Below are positions 25,286-34,348 of a stretch of 35,598 nt of DNA, piece by piece. Location of the stretch: positions 1 to 35,598 of the forward strand of contig JARFRB010000052.1 of the NCBI GenBank assembly GCA_029287455.1. The letters are read 5' to 3'. Under the pieces are notes generated by a model. That model saw nothing but the letters and a program-made list of their open reading frames with translations, did no database searches and had not been told where the DNA came from. Within the stretch, counting starts at the first letter, position 1. Each line of letters begins with the position of its first letter. This DNA comes from Pelagibius litoralis (lineage in GTDB: Bacteria; Pseudomonadota; Alphaproteobacteria; Kiloniellales; DSM-21159). Made by a program: the position numbers and the translations under genes.

Positions 25286-26155
25286 TCAGACGGAAAGGCT
25301 TTCCCCGGCTTTTTGATCGGGAAGTCCGATGGCCCGCAGGAGCTCACGGACTTCCTGGCGCGCCGCCACGTGGCTTAGGGTCAGACTCGGCCCGGTTTCG
25401 CGCAGGTCCAGCAAGGTCAAGCCTTGGGGAAACAATTCCCTGAAGATCACCCGCTCCCCGAACCCCGGCGCCAAGCGGAATTGCACGCGCCTGGACAGCT
25501 TGGCCAGCAAATGCTCGATCTGGCGCTTGTTGCGCGCGTCCAGATGGGCCAAGCGGTTACGCATGACGATCCAGTCGATTGGACGGCCGCCCTGGCGTGC
25601 CCGCTTTTGCCGCTGCTCCCAGACCATCTGGCTATAGGTCGAAGGGCCCAGGATTTCGCGCGCCTCCGGATCGATGCGCCCCAGCATGTCCAAATCGACA
25701 AAGCTGTCGTTCATGGGCGTGATCAGGACGTCCGCCAAGGTGTGCCCTAGGCGCGAGAGGAAGTTGTCGCTGCCCGGGGTGTCGATCACCAGGTAATCGC
25801 AGTCTGAAAGCTCCCCGACCGCTGCCTCCAGGGCCGCGGTTTCCTGCATCTCCCCATCCGAGCGCACTGGCAGCTTCGAGCGCATGACCTTGTGCAGCTT
25901 TGGCAAGGGCAGGTTCAAGCCATTCCGGCGAACATAGGCCTCCCGGTTCTCCACATAGCGCGACAGCGTGCCTTGACGCGCGTCAAGATCAATGACACCG
26001 ACGGAAAATCCCCGCCCCAGGAGGGCGACGACGATGTGCATCGCGGTGGTCGACTTTCCTGACCCCCCCTTCTCGTTGCCCAGGACGATGACGCGCTGCG
26101 CGGTCTTGGCCCGCGGCGAGAGGGATATGGACGGATTCGGAGCGATATGGTTCAC
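25286..26155 (-). CDS. mipZ: Division-plane positioning ATPase MipZ
   Basis: MipZ is an alphaproteobacterial ParA/MinD-type ATPase that forms a gradient from the ParB-bound poles and inhibits FtsZ, so division occurs at midcell. The deviant Walker A is VLGNEKGGSGKSTTAMH (KGGSGK at 29-34), followed by VIDLDARQGTLSRYVENR and the Walker B-like LVIDTPGSDN. The MipZ-typical block LITPMNDSFVDLDMLGRIDP, the RNRLAHLDARNKR segment and VIFRELFPQGLTLLDL are all clear. No ATG is in frame near the N terminus; I choose GTG 26155 (289 residues), with GTG 26173 as an alternative. The longer open frame to 26428 runs into the preceding gene and is not credible. Confidence 0.93.
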   Translation of the reverse strand: MNHIAPNPSISLSPRAKTAQRVIVLGNEKGGSGKSTTAMHIVVALLGRGFSVGVIDLDARQGTLSRYVENREAYVRRNGLNLPLPKLHKVMRSKLPVRSDGEMQETAALEAAVGELSDCDYLVIDTPGSDNFLSRLGHTLADVLITPMNDSFVDLDMLGRIDPEAREILGPSTYSQMVWEQRQKRARQGGRPIDWIVMRNRLAHLDARNKRQIEHLLAKLSRRVQFRLAPGFGERVIFRELFPQGLTLLDLRETGPSLTLSHVAARQEVRELLRAIGLPDQKAGESLSV

Positions 26156-26318
26156 GATAACGAAGCGCCTCACGATTTTTTTTGGGATAACGTCTTCTAG
26201 CCCCTGGCGTGGATTCGAGAAAAGCGGGATCAACACCTGCCGGCGAAATGAGGGGCAAAGAAAACCCGAAGGCGCGTAAGACGGGTGGATTTTCGCCAAT
26301 TGGTCCAAAAACAAAGGC

Positions 26319-28421
26319 TTAAGCGGAGCGCACCCAAACCGCCGTATCGTGAAACACCGCGCCGCCGCGCGGTGCGCCCGGATCGGCGCTGACCAGGGCA
26401 TTAATGCCGATACCTTCTTCGAAGGCATCGTTCGGCCAGATTGACTCCACCACCAAGACGTCGGGCTGCAGTCCCTCGAAGGGCCGCACCGGCACCACGA
26501 CTGAACCCAAGCGGTTACCCAGGCGCACGCGATCCCCGCCGGCCACCCCCAGTTTGGCGCAAGTGTCCGGATGCATCAGCACTTCCGGGTGGCGCTCGCG
26601 CTTTTGCGACCCTGGAGTCTCCGTGAAGCTCGTGTTGAGAAAACCACGCGCCGGCGCGGTCACCAGGCGGTATGGCCTTTCCTCGTCTTGCGGGTCGGTC
26701 GCCGGCCAATAGTCGGCGAGCCGCGGCATGGTTCCGTGGTCGGGTCCGATGGCGGCCCAATCGGCGTGGAAATGGAAGCGCCCATCCGCGTGGGCGAAGC
26801 CTTCGAGGAAGTGCTGAACCTCGAAGTCCTCGCCGCAATCGAGCCAACCGTCTTCCCAGGCTTTCTCCGCCGAGCCGTGGCCCGAGGCGGCGAAGGTCGC
26901 CTCGACAATCTCCCAAGCGGTCATTTCGAAGCCGGGATGCTCGGCGCCGAGGCGCTTGGCCAGCGCGCAAACCACCTCGTGATTGGACCGGCAGCCGTCG
27001 AGCGGCTCGATCACCGCCTTGGTCGCCTGCAAGAAGGTGTGGCCGCTTGCGGTGTAGTAATCGTCATGCTCCAGAAAGGTCGTCGCGGGGATGACGATGT
27101 CCGCCAGTTTCGCCGTGTCCGTCATGAACTGCTCGTGCGCGGCGACGAAAAGGTCCTCGCGCAGCAGCCCTTCGCGGCATTTCAGGCTATCGGGGCACAC
27201 GACCGCCGGATTGGTGTTCTGGATGAACAGGGCGGTGACCGGCGGGCCCTCCCCCAAGTCGCGCGGATCGCCGGTCAGCACGGGCCCGAAGCGCGATTGA
27301 TCGAGTTGCCGCACCGAAGGGTCCAGCGCGTCCAGCCCTTCCAGCAAGGTCTTATCCAGATGGTAGATGGCGCCGTTGCCCCAGAGCGCTCCGCCTCCCG
27401 GATGACGCCAGGCTCCGGTGACCGTGGGCAGGCAGGAGACCGCGTGCACGCTGGCCGCCCCGTTGCGCGAGCGGGAGAAGCCGTAGCCGACCCGGATGTA
27501 AGCGCGCTTCGTGCGCCCGTAGAGCCGGGCGAAATCCTCGATCGTCTCTGCCGGCAGGCCCGTGATGGCGGCGGCCCATTCGGGAGTCTTGTCCGCGAAG
27601 TGGGCTTGGGCCTCCGCGTCCCAATCGCTGTGTGAGTCCAGGAAGGCCCGGTCCTCCACGCCCTCCTTCAGGATCACGTGGATCATGGCGGCGGCGAGCG
27701 CCCCGTCCGTCCCCGGCTTGATCGCCAGGTGCAGGTCCGCCTGCTCCGCGGTTCCGGTCCGATAGGGATCGACCACCACCAGCCGGGCGCCGCGGTTTTT
27801 GCGCGCCTTGGCGATGTGGGTCATCACATTGACCTGGGTGTTAACCGGATTGCCGCCCCAGACCACCACCAGGTCCGATTGCTGAATTTCCCGGGCATCG
27901 ACTCCGGCCTTGGCCCCCACGCCTGCGAGCCAGCCCGATTCCGCCAAGGTGGTGCAGATGGTGGACCACTGGCGCGAGTACTTCTTGACGTGGCGCAGCC
28001 GCTCGATTCCATCGCGCTGCACGTGGCCCATGGTACCGGCGTAGAAATAAGGCCAAACCGTTTCCGGGCCAAAGCGTTGTTCGGCCAGGAGCAAGCGCTC
28101 GGCGATCTCGTCCAGCGCCGCCTCCCAGGAAATCTCCTCGAAAGCGCCGCCGCCCTTTTCGCCCACCCGGCGCAGCGGACGGGTCAAGCGGTCGGGGTGA
28201 TGCACCCGCTCCGCGTAGCGCGCCACCTTGGCGCAGATCACGCCATCGGTATAAGGATTGGCACGGTTGCCCTTCACCTTCCCGATCCGGGACGGCCCCA
28301 GCCGCTCCACTTCAAGCGCACAAGTTGACGGGCAATCGTGCGGACAGGTGGAGCGATGCCAAGTCACTCGGGCCGAGGTGTCGGAAAGAGGGGCAGTGTC
28401 GGGCGGCATAAGAGAGGGCAT
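26319..28421 (-). CDS. Molybdopterin-dependent oxidoreductase
   Basis: This 700-residue protein belongs to the DMSO-reductase family of bis-MGD molybdenum or tungsten enzymes. I start it at ATG 28421 because the open frame further upstream (to 29750) is only the antisense of the acyl-CoA synthetase. Cys26, Cys30, Cys34 and Cys63 (STCPHDCPSTC ... GVICAK) form a [4Fe-4S] site. Family segments include VVVWGGNPVNTQVNVMTH, NTNPAVVCPD, DIVIPATTFLEHDDYY and a C-terminal molydopterin-binding domain (NTSFTETPGSQKRERHPEVLMHP). I could not identify the Mo ligand. There is no Tat signal or accessory FeS/membrane subunit nearby, so it is probably cytoplasmic. Substrate unknown; it is divergent from an acyl-CoA synthetase. 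Confidence 0.85.
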   Translation of the reverse strand: MPSLMPPDTAPLSDTSARVTWHRSTCPHDCPSTCALEVERLGPSRIGKVKGNRANPYTDGVICAKVARYAERVHHPDRLTRPLRRVGEKGGGAFEEISWEAALDEIAERLLLAEQRFGPETVWPYFYAGTMGHVQRDGIERLRHVKKYSRQWSTICTTLAESGWLAGVGAKAGVDAREIQQSDLVVVWGGNPVNTQVNVMTHIAKARKNRGARLVVVDPYRTGTAEQADLHLAIKPGTDGALAAAMIHVILKEGVEDRAFLDSHSDWDAEAQAHFADKTPEWAAAITGLPAETIEDFARLYGRTKRAYIRVGYGFSRSRNGAASVHAVSCLPTVTGAWRHPGGGALWGNGAIYHLDKTLLEGLDALDPSVRQLDQSRFGPVLTGDPRDLGEGPPVTALFIQNTNPAVVCPDSLKCREGLLREDLFVAAHEQFMTDTAKLADIVIPATTFLEHDDYYTASGHTFLQATKAVIEPLDGCRSNHEVVCALAKRLGAEHPGFEMTAWEIVEATFAASGHGSAEKAWEDGWLDCGEDFEVQHFLEGFAHADGRFHFHADWAAIGPDHGTMPRLADYWPATDPQDEERPYRLVTAPARGFLNTSFTETPGSQKRERHPEVLMHPDTCAKLGVAGGDRVRLGNRLGSVVVPVRPFEGLQPDVLVVESIWPNDAFEEGIGINALVSADPGAPRGGAVFHDTAVWVRSA

Positions 28422-28583
28422 AACCCGATTACTTCTCGCGGGCAATGCGGAAGTTCGCGCGGAGGTTTCCGCCCGGTTCGCCGGTGTGCCGCGGAAAGCC
28501 GCTATGCTCGATCCGCTCGAATGGAATACGATCACCTCTCTCCAACCGCACGCGGCCGCCGTTTCAGGAGCCAAGCCCCGGTC
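28422..28583. promoter_or_regulatory. Divergent promoter region, molybdopterin enzyme / acyl-CoA synthetase
   Basis: These 162 bp separate two divergent genes and should contain both promoters. On the plus strand TATGCT at 28503-28508 could be a -10, but no good -35 is placed before it. I see no clear palindromic operator. Confidence 0.35.
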
Positions 28584-30197
28584 ATGCTTCCCCCCGGCGA
28601 AACCTACGAAGACATCCGCGCCGCGTTCCGGTGGCAAATTCCGGAGCGCTACAACATCGGCGTGGACGTTTGCGACAAGTGGGCGGACGGCAGCGGGCGC
28701 ACGGCCTTGCTGGTCAAGCGGGCCGAGGGCGGTATCGACACCCTGAGCTTCGACTGGCTGAAGGCCCGCTCGAACCGTCTGGCGAATGCCTTGCGGGGGC
28801 TGGGCGTCGGGCGCGGCGACCGGGTCGCGGTGCTGCTGCCGCAAGCGCCGGAGACGGCCCTGACCCACATCGCGGCCCACAAGCTGGGCGCCATTTCGGT
28901 GCCGCTCTTCACCCTGTTCGGCGAGGATGCCTTGGCGTTTCGCCTGGCCGATTGCGGCGCCAGCGCCTTGGTCACCGACGCGGCGGGCCTGGCGAAGATT
29001 GCCGGCTTGCGCGCGGAGTTGCCGGACCTGAAGGTGGTGCTCTCCATAGACGGCCGGTCCGAGGGGGCCGAGGGCTTTGAAGCCGTGCTGGAGCAGGCGA
29101 GCGACCGGTTGGACCCAGTGGACACGGCGGCCGAGGACCCGGCGGTCATCATCTACACCTCCGGCACGACCGGCCAGCCCAAAGGCGCCTTGCATGCCCA
29201 TCGCGTGCTGCTTGGCCATTTGCCGGGGGTGGAGATGCCGCAAGAGCTCTTCCCCAAGCCCGGAGACTTGATGTGGACGCCCGCCGATTGGGCTTGGATC
29301 GGCGGCCTCTTCGACGTGCTGCTGCCAAGCCTGCATCATGGCGTGCCGGTGCTTGCCCACCGCCAGCCGAAGTTCGACCCGGAAGAGGCCTTTGCCTTGA
29401 TGGCCCAGGCGGGGGTGCGCAATACCTTCATGCCGCCCACGGCGTTGAAGATCATGCGCGGCGTCGCGCGGCCGCGCGACCGCTGGGGTTATGCCCTGCG
29501 CTCGGTTTGTAGCGGCGGCGAAACCCTGGGCGCGGAACTGCTGGATTGGGGGCAAGAGACCTTCGGGCTGACCATCAACGAATTCTATGGCCAGACCGAG
29601 TGCAACCTGGTGGTGGCTAATTCTTCCGGCATCTTGCCCGTGCGGCCAGGGTCCATGGGGCGGGCGGCCCCGGGGCACAGTGTCGCCGTCGTGGATGCCG
29701 GTGGGCAACCTCTGCCGGCGGGCGAGGTGGGCACCATCGCCATCCGGCATCCAGATCCGGTGATGTTCCTTGGCTACTGGAACAATCCCACGGCGACGGA
29801 AGAGAAGTTTGCCGGGGATTGGCTGCTAACAGGCGATCAAGGCCTGCAAGACGACGAAGGGTACTTCCGTTTTGTCGGGCGGGACGACGATGTGATCACC
29901 TCCGGCGGCTACCGCATCGGGCCAGGCGAAATCGAGGATTGCCTCTTGAAGCACCCGGCCGTTGCCTTGGCCGCGGCGGTGGGCGTTCCCGATCCGCTGC
30001 GCACCGAAAGGGTCAAGGCCTTCATCGTGCCCGCTGAAGGAGTCGAAACCGGGCCGGCCCTGGTCGAGGAAATCCAAAACTTCGTGAAGACGCGCCTTGC
30101 CGCGCACGAATACCCGCGCGAGGTGGAGTTCGTTTCTAGCCTGCCCATGACCACGACGGGCAAGATCGTCCGCCGCGAACTGCGGGCGCGAGGCTAG
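28584..30197 (+). CDS. AMP-dependent acyl-CoA synthetase
   Basis: The protein (537 residues from ATG 28584) activates a carboxylic acid as acyl-AMP and then as acyl-CoA. Adenylate-forming motifs are complete: P-loop YTSGTTGQPKG (191-201), the FYGQTECN motif, GDQGLQDDEGYFRFVGRDDDVITSGGYRIGPGEIE (hinge and A8 region) and the C-terminal catalytic Lys527 in TTTGKIVRRE. WTPADWAWIGGLFDVLLPSLHHGVPV resembles acetyl/propionyl- and medium-chain-type synthetases, but chain length cannot be fixed. AGGAG lies 13 nt upstream, a long spacing; the frame is open back to 28338 and another ATG at 28521 lacks a ribosome-binding site. Confidence 0.88.
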   Translation: MLPPGETYEDIRAAFRWQIPERYNIGVDVCDKWADGSGRTALLVKRAEGGIDTLSFDWLKARSNRLANALRGLGVGRGDRVAVLLPQAPETALTHIAAHKLGAISVPLFTLFGEDALAFRLADCGASALVTDAAGLAKIAGLRAELPDLKVVLSIDGRSEGAEGFEAVLEQASDRLDPVDTAAEDPAVIIYTSGTTGQPKGALHAHRVLLGHLPGVEMPQELFPKPGDLMWTPADWAWIGGLFDVLLPSLHHGVPVLAHRQPKFDPEEAFALMAQAGVRNTFMPPTALKIMRGVARPRDRWGYALRSVCSGGETLGAELLDWGQETFGLTINEFYGQTECNLVVANSSGILPVRPGSMGRAAPGHSVAVVDAGGQPLPAGEVGTIAIRHPDPVMFLGYWNNPTATEEKFAGDWLLTGDQGLQDDEGYFRFVGRDDDVITSGGYRIGPGEIEDCLLKHPAVALAAAVGVPDPLRTERVKAFIVPAEGVETGPALVEEIQNFVKTRLAAHEYPREVEFVSSLPMTTTGKIVRRELRARG

Positions 30198-30287
30198 AGT
30201 CTAATTTGCTTGAAGGGAAACGGCCCGTTGGCGGAAAACGGCCGGGACTTTCCCATAAACGATCGGCAATTCCAGTTCGTTCTTAAA

Positions 30288-30316
30288 ATCCGCCAAAACT
30301 CAAATACCCAGCGGAT
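30288..30316 (-). terminator. Possible terminator after the small membrane ORF
   Basis: On the minus strand ATCCGC (30311-30316) pairs with GCGGAT (30288-30293) around a 17-nt loop, followed by TTTAAG. The stem touches the stop codon of the 30-codon ORF. The long loop and short T-run make it weak. Confidence 0.3.
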
Positions 30317-30408
30317 CAAACCCCCATCCAATAGGGCATGGACTGGAAGTAAATGATGGCTCCAAGGGCAAGCAGGATCAAATAGGCGGTCTTGCGCGTT
30401 TCGGTCAT
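30316..30408 (-). CDS. Small single-span membrane protein (30 aa)
   Basis: This ORF encodes 30 residues: a charged start (MTETRKTAYL), one hydrophobic span (AYLILLALGAIIYF, about residues 8-21) and a short polar/aromatic tail (QSMPYWMGV). GGAG lies 6 nt before the ATG. The positive charges before the span favour an N-in orientation. This layout (strong ribosome-binding site, basic N-tail, one clean helix, aromatic C-tail) is typical of real small membrane proteins, such as accessory subunits of respiratory or transport complexes. I do not recognise the family, and it stands alone between the acyl-CoA synthetase and parC. Chance occurrence remains possible. Confidence 0.6.
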   Translation of the reverse strand: MTETRKTAYLILLALGAIIYFQSMPYWMGV

Positions 30409-30664
30409 CTCAATCTCCGGTCACCTGCGGCTAACGTGCGAAAATCGTGACATCGATGCGTTAGCCAATTGTTACTGCCAAGCCACGCACCGGGTCCCGG
30501 AAACCACAGGTTTCGCCGCCTTCGACGGTGACTTTCTATGTTAGCACGCTTCCATAAATCGCTGGATTCACGCAACAACACGCGAAATAGAATACATGCT
30601 GTGATATTTTTTAGTCCAGAAAAGTGGCGAGAATGCATCATCATTTAGACGGGATTTCCATTAT

Positions 30665-30684
30665 CTGTTGCGGTACCGCAACAG
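30665..30684. promoter_or_regulatory. 20-bp perfect palindrome (candidate operator)
   Basis: CTGTTGCGGTACCGCAACAG reads the same on both strands with no mismatch; flanking TTAT and ATAA extend the symmetry past a single extra G. A 6-bp GC stem (30692-30705, CCGCCG-GA-CGGCGG) follows. There is no T-tract, so a parC terminator is unlikely. A dimeric repressor site is the simplest reading; the nearest gene it could control is the small minus-strand ORF at 30408. Confidence 0.6.
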
Positions 30685-30765
30685 GATAAGGCCGCCGGAC
30701 GGCGGAATCGCGTAGTTACAAGAGTATGGAGAGGGTGAGGTGAGCGCCGCGCCTGGGCTTCGGCC

Positions 30766-33012
30766 CTAAACCTCGCCGAAACGGTTGGAGCGCGGGAAAC
30801 CATTTGGCGGCAGGCGCCCCGCAGCGGCGCGCTTGCCGATCCACGCCGTAAGATCGGTTTCGCTGCGCACCCGCCCGCCCGGCCCCATGGACCAGGCCAG
30901 ACCCTCCGCTAGATTGAAGGTCTTGGCATCCGACAAGCCGCCGTCCCGGTAGCGCTGCAGCATCACGCCACGCCCTCGCGACATTTCCGGCAGCTCGGCG
31001 CGTTCGAAGACGAGGAGCTTCCGGTTCTCGCCGATCACGGCCACATGGTCGTCCTCCGGCGATGCGGGGCGGCAGACGGCGGCCTCCGCCCCCTCGGCAA
31101 GGTTCAAGACCTGCTTGCCGTTGCGGGTTTGGGCTAGGACCTCGTCCTCGGGAACCAGGAAGCCCCGCCCGTCGTTGGACGCGATCAAAAGCCGCCGCCC
31201 CGCGCTGTGCACCAGCACCTGCACCACGTCCTGGTCGTTCGGCAGGTCCAGCAACAGCCTGACCGGCTCGCCGAAACCCCGGCCACCAGGCAGCTTATCG
31301 GCGCCCAAGGTGTAGATTCGGCCGTTGGTGCCAAGCAGCAGCAGCTTGTCGGTGGTTTGCGCCTTGAGCGCGAAGCGGCCCCGGTCGCCTTCCTTGTATT
31401 TCGCGTCGGACACATCTTCATGATGGCCCTTCATGGCACGGATCCAGCCCTTCTGCGAAAGAAGGACGGTGATAGGCTCCCGTTCCACAACGGCCTCCAG
31501 CGGCACGATGACGTCGGCCGGGGCATCACCGATCGCTGTGCGGCGGCGGCCGAGTTCGGTGTCCTTGCCGAACTCCTTCTTCAGGGCGGCGAGTTCATGG
31601 GAGATCACGCGCCAGCGCCGGGGCTCGTCGGCAAGGAGGTCCTGCAGATCAGCCTGCTCCTCGCTTAATTCCGCGTGCTCGCGGCGCAGTTCCATTTCCT
31701 CGAGCTTGCGCAAGGATCGCAGGCGCATGTTCAAGATCGCCTCCGCCTGAGCGTCGGTCAGGTCGAAGGTGCTCATCAGTTCCGCCTTCGGCTCATCCTC
31801 CTCGCGGATGATCCGGATCACTTCGTCGAGGTTGAGGAAGGCGACCAGGTAGCCCGCGAGCACTTCCAAACGCTTGGCGATCTTCTCCAGCCGGAAGGCG
31901 GTGCGGCGGCGCAAGACCTCGTGCCGGTGATCCAGGAAGGCCTGCAAGGCCTCGCGCAGGTTCATGACCTTCGGCGTGTTGTCGCTGTCGAGCACATTGA
32001 GGTTGAGCCCCACCCGCACTTCCAGTTCGGTCTGACGGTAAAGAGACTCCATCAGCATGCCGGGGTCCACGTTCCGGCTCTTGGGCTCCAGCACAAGACG
32101 CACCTCGGCGGCCGATTCATCGCGCACGTCGCCCAGCAACACCAGCTTGCGGGCGTTGAGAAGCTCCGCGATCTTTTCGATCAGCCGCGATTTCTGGACC
32201 TGATAGGGAATTTCGGTCACGACGATTTGGTAGAGCCCGCCCTTGAGCTCTTCCTTCTCCCAGCGCGCGCGCAGGCGGAAAGAGCCCCGGCCCGTCCGGT
32301 AGGCTTCCAGGATTCCTTCGCGCGTTTCCACCAGTTCGCCGCCCGTCGGGAAATCGGGTCCGGGCACCAACTCAACGAGCTTGTCGAAGGACGCATTCGG
32401 ACGTTTGATGAGATGCATCAGCGCATCGCAAAGCTCGGCCACGTTGTGGGGCGGAATAGAGGTCGCCATGCCGACCGCAATGCCCTGCGCGCCGTTCGCC
32501 AAGAGGTTCGGAAACGCGGCCGGCAGGACCACCGGCTCCAAGGCCTCGCCGTCGTAGGTGGGCCTGAAATCGACTGCGTCCTCATCAATGCCTTGCAGCA
32601 GCAACGCAGCCACATCCGTCAGCCGGGCCTCGGTGTAGCGCATGGCCGCGGCATTATCGCCATCGATGTTCCCGAAGTTCCCCTGACCGTCTATGAGCGG
32701 ATAGCGAAGGGCAAAGTCCTGGGCCAAGCGCACGAGCGCGTCGTAGATCGATTGATCGCCGTGGGGGTGAAACTTGCCGATCACGTCGCCGACCACGCGC
32801 GCCGACTTCTTGAAGGCCGAATCCGGATTGAGGCGCAGCTCGCGCATGGCATGCAGCAAGCGCCGGTGCACCGGCTTCAGGCCATCGCGTACATCCGGCA
32901 GCGAGCGCGAAACGATGGTCGAGAGCGCATAGGCCAAATAGCGCTCCGACAGCGCCTCGACCAAGCGAACCTCGCGAATATCCCCCGCCTCGACGGGAAC
33001 CTGCGGAGCCAT
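30766..33012 (-). CDS. parC: DNA topoisomerase IV subunit A
   Basis: ParC cuts and rejoins DNA to decatenate daughter chromosomes, working with ParE (not in the window). The 748-residue protein has the winged-helix/tower core with catalytic Tyr126 ([11 protein letters not shown]), the [25 protein letters not shown] segment and a shorter C-terminal beta-pinwheel. Length and the lack of a GyrA-box QRRGGKG point to ParC rather than GyrA. In the quinolone-interaction segment [10 protein letters not shown] (82-91) Gln87 occupies the place of the E. coli ParC Ser80 and Asp91 that of Glu84. Starts at ATG 33012 with GAGGG nearby. The 64 bp to the dadA-like gene suggests possible cotranscription. Confidence 0.95.
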   Translation of the reverse strand: MAPQVPVEAGDIREVRLVEALSERYLAYALSTIVSRSLPDVRDGLKPVHRRLLHAMRELRLNPDSAFKKSARVVGDVIGKFHPHGDQSIYDALVRLAQDFALRYPLIDGQGNFGNIDGDNAAAMRYTEARLTDVAALLLQGIDEDAVDFRPTYDGEALEPVVLPAAFPNLLANGAQGIAVGMATSIPPHNVAELCDALMHLIKRPNASFDKLVELVPGPDFPTGGELVETREGILEAYRTGRGSFRLRARWEKEELKGGLYQIVVTEIPYQVQKSRLIEKIAELLNARKLVLLGDVRDESAAEVRLVLEPKSRNVDPGMLMESLYRQTELEVRVGLNLNVLDSDNTPKVMNLREALQAFLDHRHEVLRRRTAFRLEKIAKRLEVLAGYLVAFLNLDEVIRIIREEDEPKAELMSTFDLTDAQAEAILNMRLRSLRKLEEMELRREHAELSEEQADLQDLLADEPRRWRVISHELAALKKEFGKDTELGRRRTAIGDAPADVIVPLEAVVEREPITVLLSQKGWIRAMKGHHEDVSDAKYKEGDRGRFALKAQTTDKLLLLGTNGRIYTLGADKLPGGRGFGEPVRLLLDLPNDQDVVQVLVHSAGRRLLIASNDGRGFLVPEDEVLAQTRNGKQVLNLAEGAEAAVCRPASPEDDHVAVIGENRKLLVFERAELPEMSRGRGVMLQRYRDGGLSDAKTFNLAEGLAWSMGPGGRVRSETDLTAWIGKRAAAGRLPPNGFPRSNRFGEV

Positions 33013-33076
33013 GCAACCCTCACCTTGCCCACAAGATATCGTAGGGAATTGACCGGATCCCTACAAGGTCTTGACG

Positions 33077-34348
33077 TCAGAACCGATCGGCGCGATAGGG
33101 GCGCGGATCGATGTCCGGATCGCGCCCCGCCAGAAGATCCGCTATCAGATTCGCCGTCCGCGCCGCAAGCGTCAAACCGAGATGGCCGTGCCCAAAGGCA
33201 AGCGCGGCGTTCGGATAGCGCGGGCTCAAGCCGATCACGGGCAGCGAATCGGGCAGGGAGGGGCGAAAACCCATCCAGCGGCTGGCCCCCGCCGGGTCGA
33301 GGTCGGGGAAAAGTCGTTTGGCCCGCTGGCTCAAGACCTCCGCGCGCTTCCAGTTCGGCGGTGCCGCCAGCCCGCCCATCTCCACGGTCCCGCCAAGCCG
33401 CAGGCCGTCTTCCAGCGGCGTGCAGGCCATGGCGAACTCCGTGGAGTAGACAGGGCGCGAGAGTTCTATTCCCGGATCGGGGATGGAGAGGTGGTAGCCG
33501 CGCTCGGTATCAAGCGGCGCCTCGGCGCCCAGTTCGCCCGCCAGGCCTTTCGACCAGGCGCCGGCGGTCAAAACCACCGCGCCGCATGGCAGTGGGCCCT
33601 CGGCACTCCGCACGGCCGTGATCTGGCCTTCCGAGACCTCGAAACCCAGAGCCTCGGCCCTCAGGATCTCTCCACCCTCCGCTTGGAAGGCTTCGGCGAG
33701 GCGCGTGGCGAGCCGGTAGCTCTGGACCGAGTGAGCAACGTTTGGATAGAAGACCCCGGCATGAAGGTCCGAAGCCAAGGCCGGCTCCATCTGCCGCATC
33801 TCCGACGGCCCGATTTCATGCAGCTCCACCCCGCGCCGCCGCTGCAGCGTCCGATCCGCGGCGCTAGCCTCGAAGCCGTCCCGAGTCGTGTAGGCGCCGA
33901 TCCAGCCGCGCCGCACGATCATGTCTTGCACGCCAGCAGCTTCCAGATAGGGCCGGTACGCCTCGACCGCGCCGGACAAGAGCGCGGCAAGCGCCCGCGA
34001 AATCTCCTCCACCCGATCCGGGCGGCTTGCGGCGATAAATCGGATCAGCCAGGGCGCCAGGCGGGGCAAATAGCCCCAACGCAGAGCCAAGGGCCCAAGC
34101 GGGTCGGCCAGCAGGCCGGGCACCCGCCAGGCAATGCCGGGCGTGGCCACGGGCACCACCGCTTCGGTGGCCAGCACCGAGGCATTCCCAAACGAGGCCC
34201 CCTCGGCCGGCCCCGCACGATCGAGCAGGGTCACGCGCCAGCCCTCCCGCTCCAAGCGCGAAGCAACGCAAATCCCGACAATGCCGGCGCCGACGACAAC
34301 CGCGCGCCGCCGCTCGCCAGCGCCGTTGAGGGCGGGATTAGGCGTCAT
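33077..34348 (-). CDS. FAD-dependent D-amino acid dehydrogenase (DadA-like)
   Basis: The 423-residue flavoprotein belongs to the DAO/DadA family, which oxidises D-amino acids to keto acids. It has the FAD-binding GAGIVG (20-25) followed by a strand ending in an acidic residue (VTLLDR), the ASFGNAS motif typical of DadA (about 54-60), AGAWSKGLA and the C-terminal GFRPSLPDSLPVIGLS and GHGHLGLTLA segments. I start it at ATG 34348, which overlaps the recO stop by 11 bp (ATGACGCCTAA), so it is probably translationally coupled to recO; a TTG at 34360 is the other option. Substrate range is not known. Glycine or sarcosine oxidase activity is a less likely alternative. Confidence 0.85.
   Translation of the reverse strand: MTPNPALNGAGERRRAVVVGAGIVGICVASRLEREGWRVTLLDRAGPAEGASFGNASVLATEAVVPVATPGIAWRVPGLLADPLGPLALRWGYLPRLAPWLIRFIAASRPDRVEEISRALAALLSGAVEAYRPYLEAAGVQDMIVRRGWIGAYTTRDGFEASAADRTLQRRRGVELHEIGPSEMRQMEPALASDLHAGVFYPNVAHSVQSYRLATRLAEAFQAEGGEILRAEALGFEVSEGQITAVRSAEGPLPCGAVVLTAGAWSKGLAGELGAEAPLDTERGYHLSIPDPGIELSRPVYSTEFAMACTPLEDGLRLGGTVEMGGLAAPPNWKRAEVLSQRAKRLFPDLDPAGASRWMGFRPSLPDSLPVIGLSPRYPNAALAFGHGHLGLTLAARTANLIADLLAGRDPDIDPRPYRADRF

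Larger units (their letters stand above)
30198..30765. other. 568-bp intergenic region
   Basis: Between the acyl-CoA synthetase and the end of parC there is no long gene. It holds a small membrane ORF (30316-30408, minus), a possible terminator for it, a 20-bp perfect palindrome and a neighbouring short stem-loop. The segment 30420-30660 shows only an AT-rich stretch around 30540-30625 where minus-strand promoter elements for the small ORF could lie. An imperfect hairpin at 30222-30243, without a T-tract, might end the acyl-CoA synthetase message. Confidence 0.5.

Noticed and set aside
26264-26286. Weak terminator after the molybdopterin gene (ACCCG/CGGGT)
   Set aside because: Only 5 bp of stem with a 13-nt loop; the run TTTTCTTT after it is suggestive but not enough.
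26156-26428. Longer MipZ start at 26428
   Set aside because: It would overlap the 3' end of the molybdopterin gene and give 91 extra residues unlike any MipZ.
28422-29750. Upstream extension of the molybdopterin enzyme (443 more codons)
   Set aside because: It lies antisense to the acyl-CoA synthetase, whose motifs are complete, and adds no family sequence before the Cys4 cluster.
30405-30644. A 79-codon minus-strand frame
   Set aside because: Arg-rich, no ribosome-binding site or domain, and it overlaps the start of the better-supported 30-codon membrane ORF in another frame.
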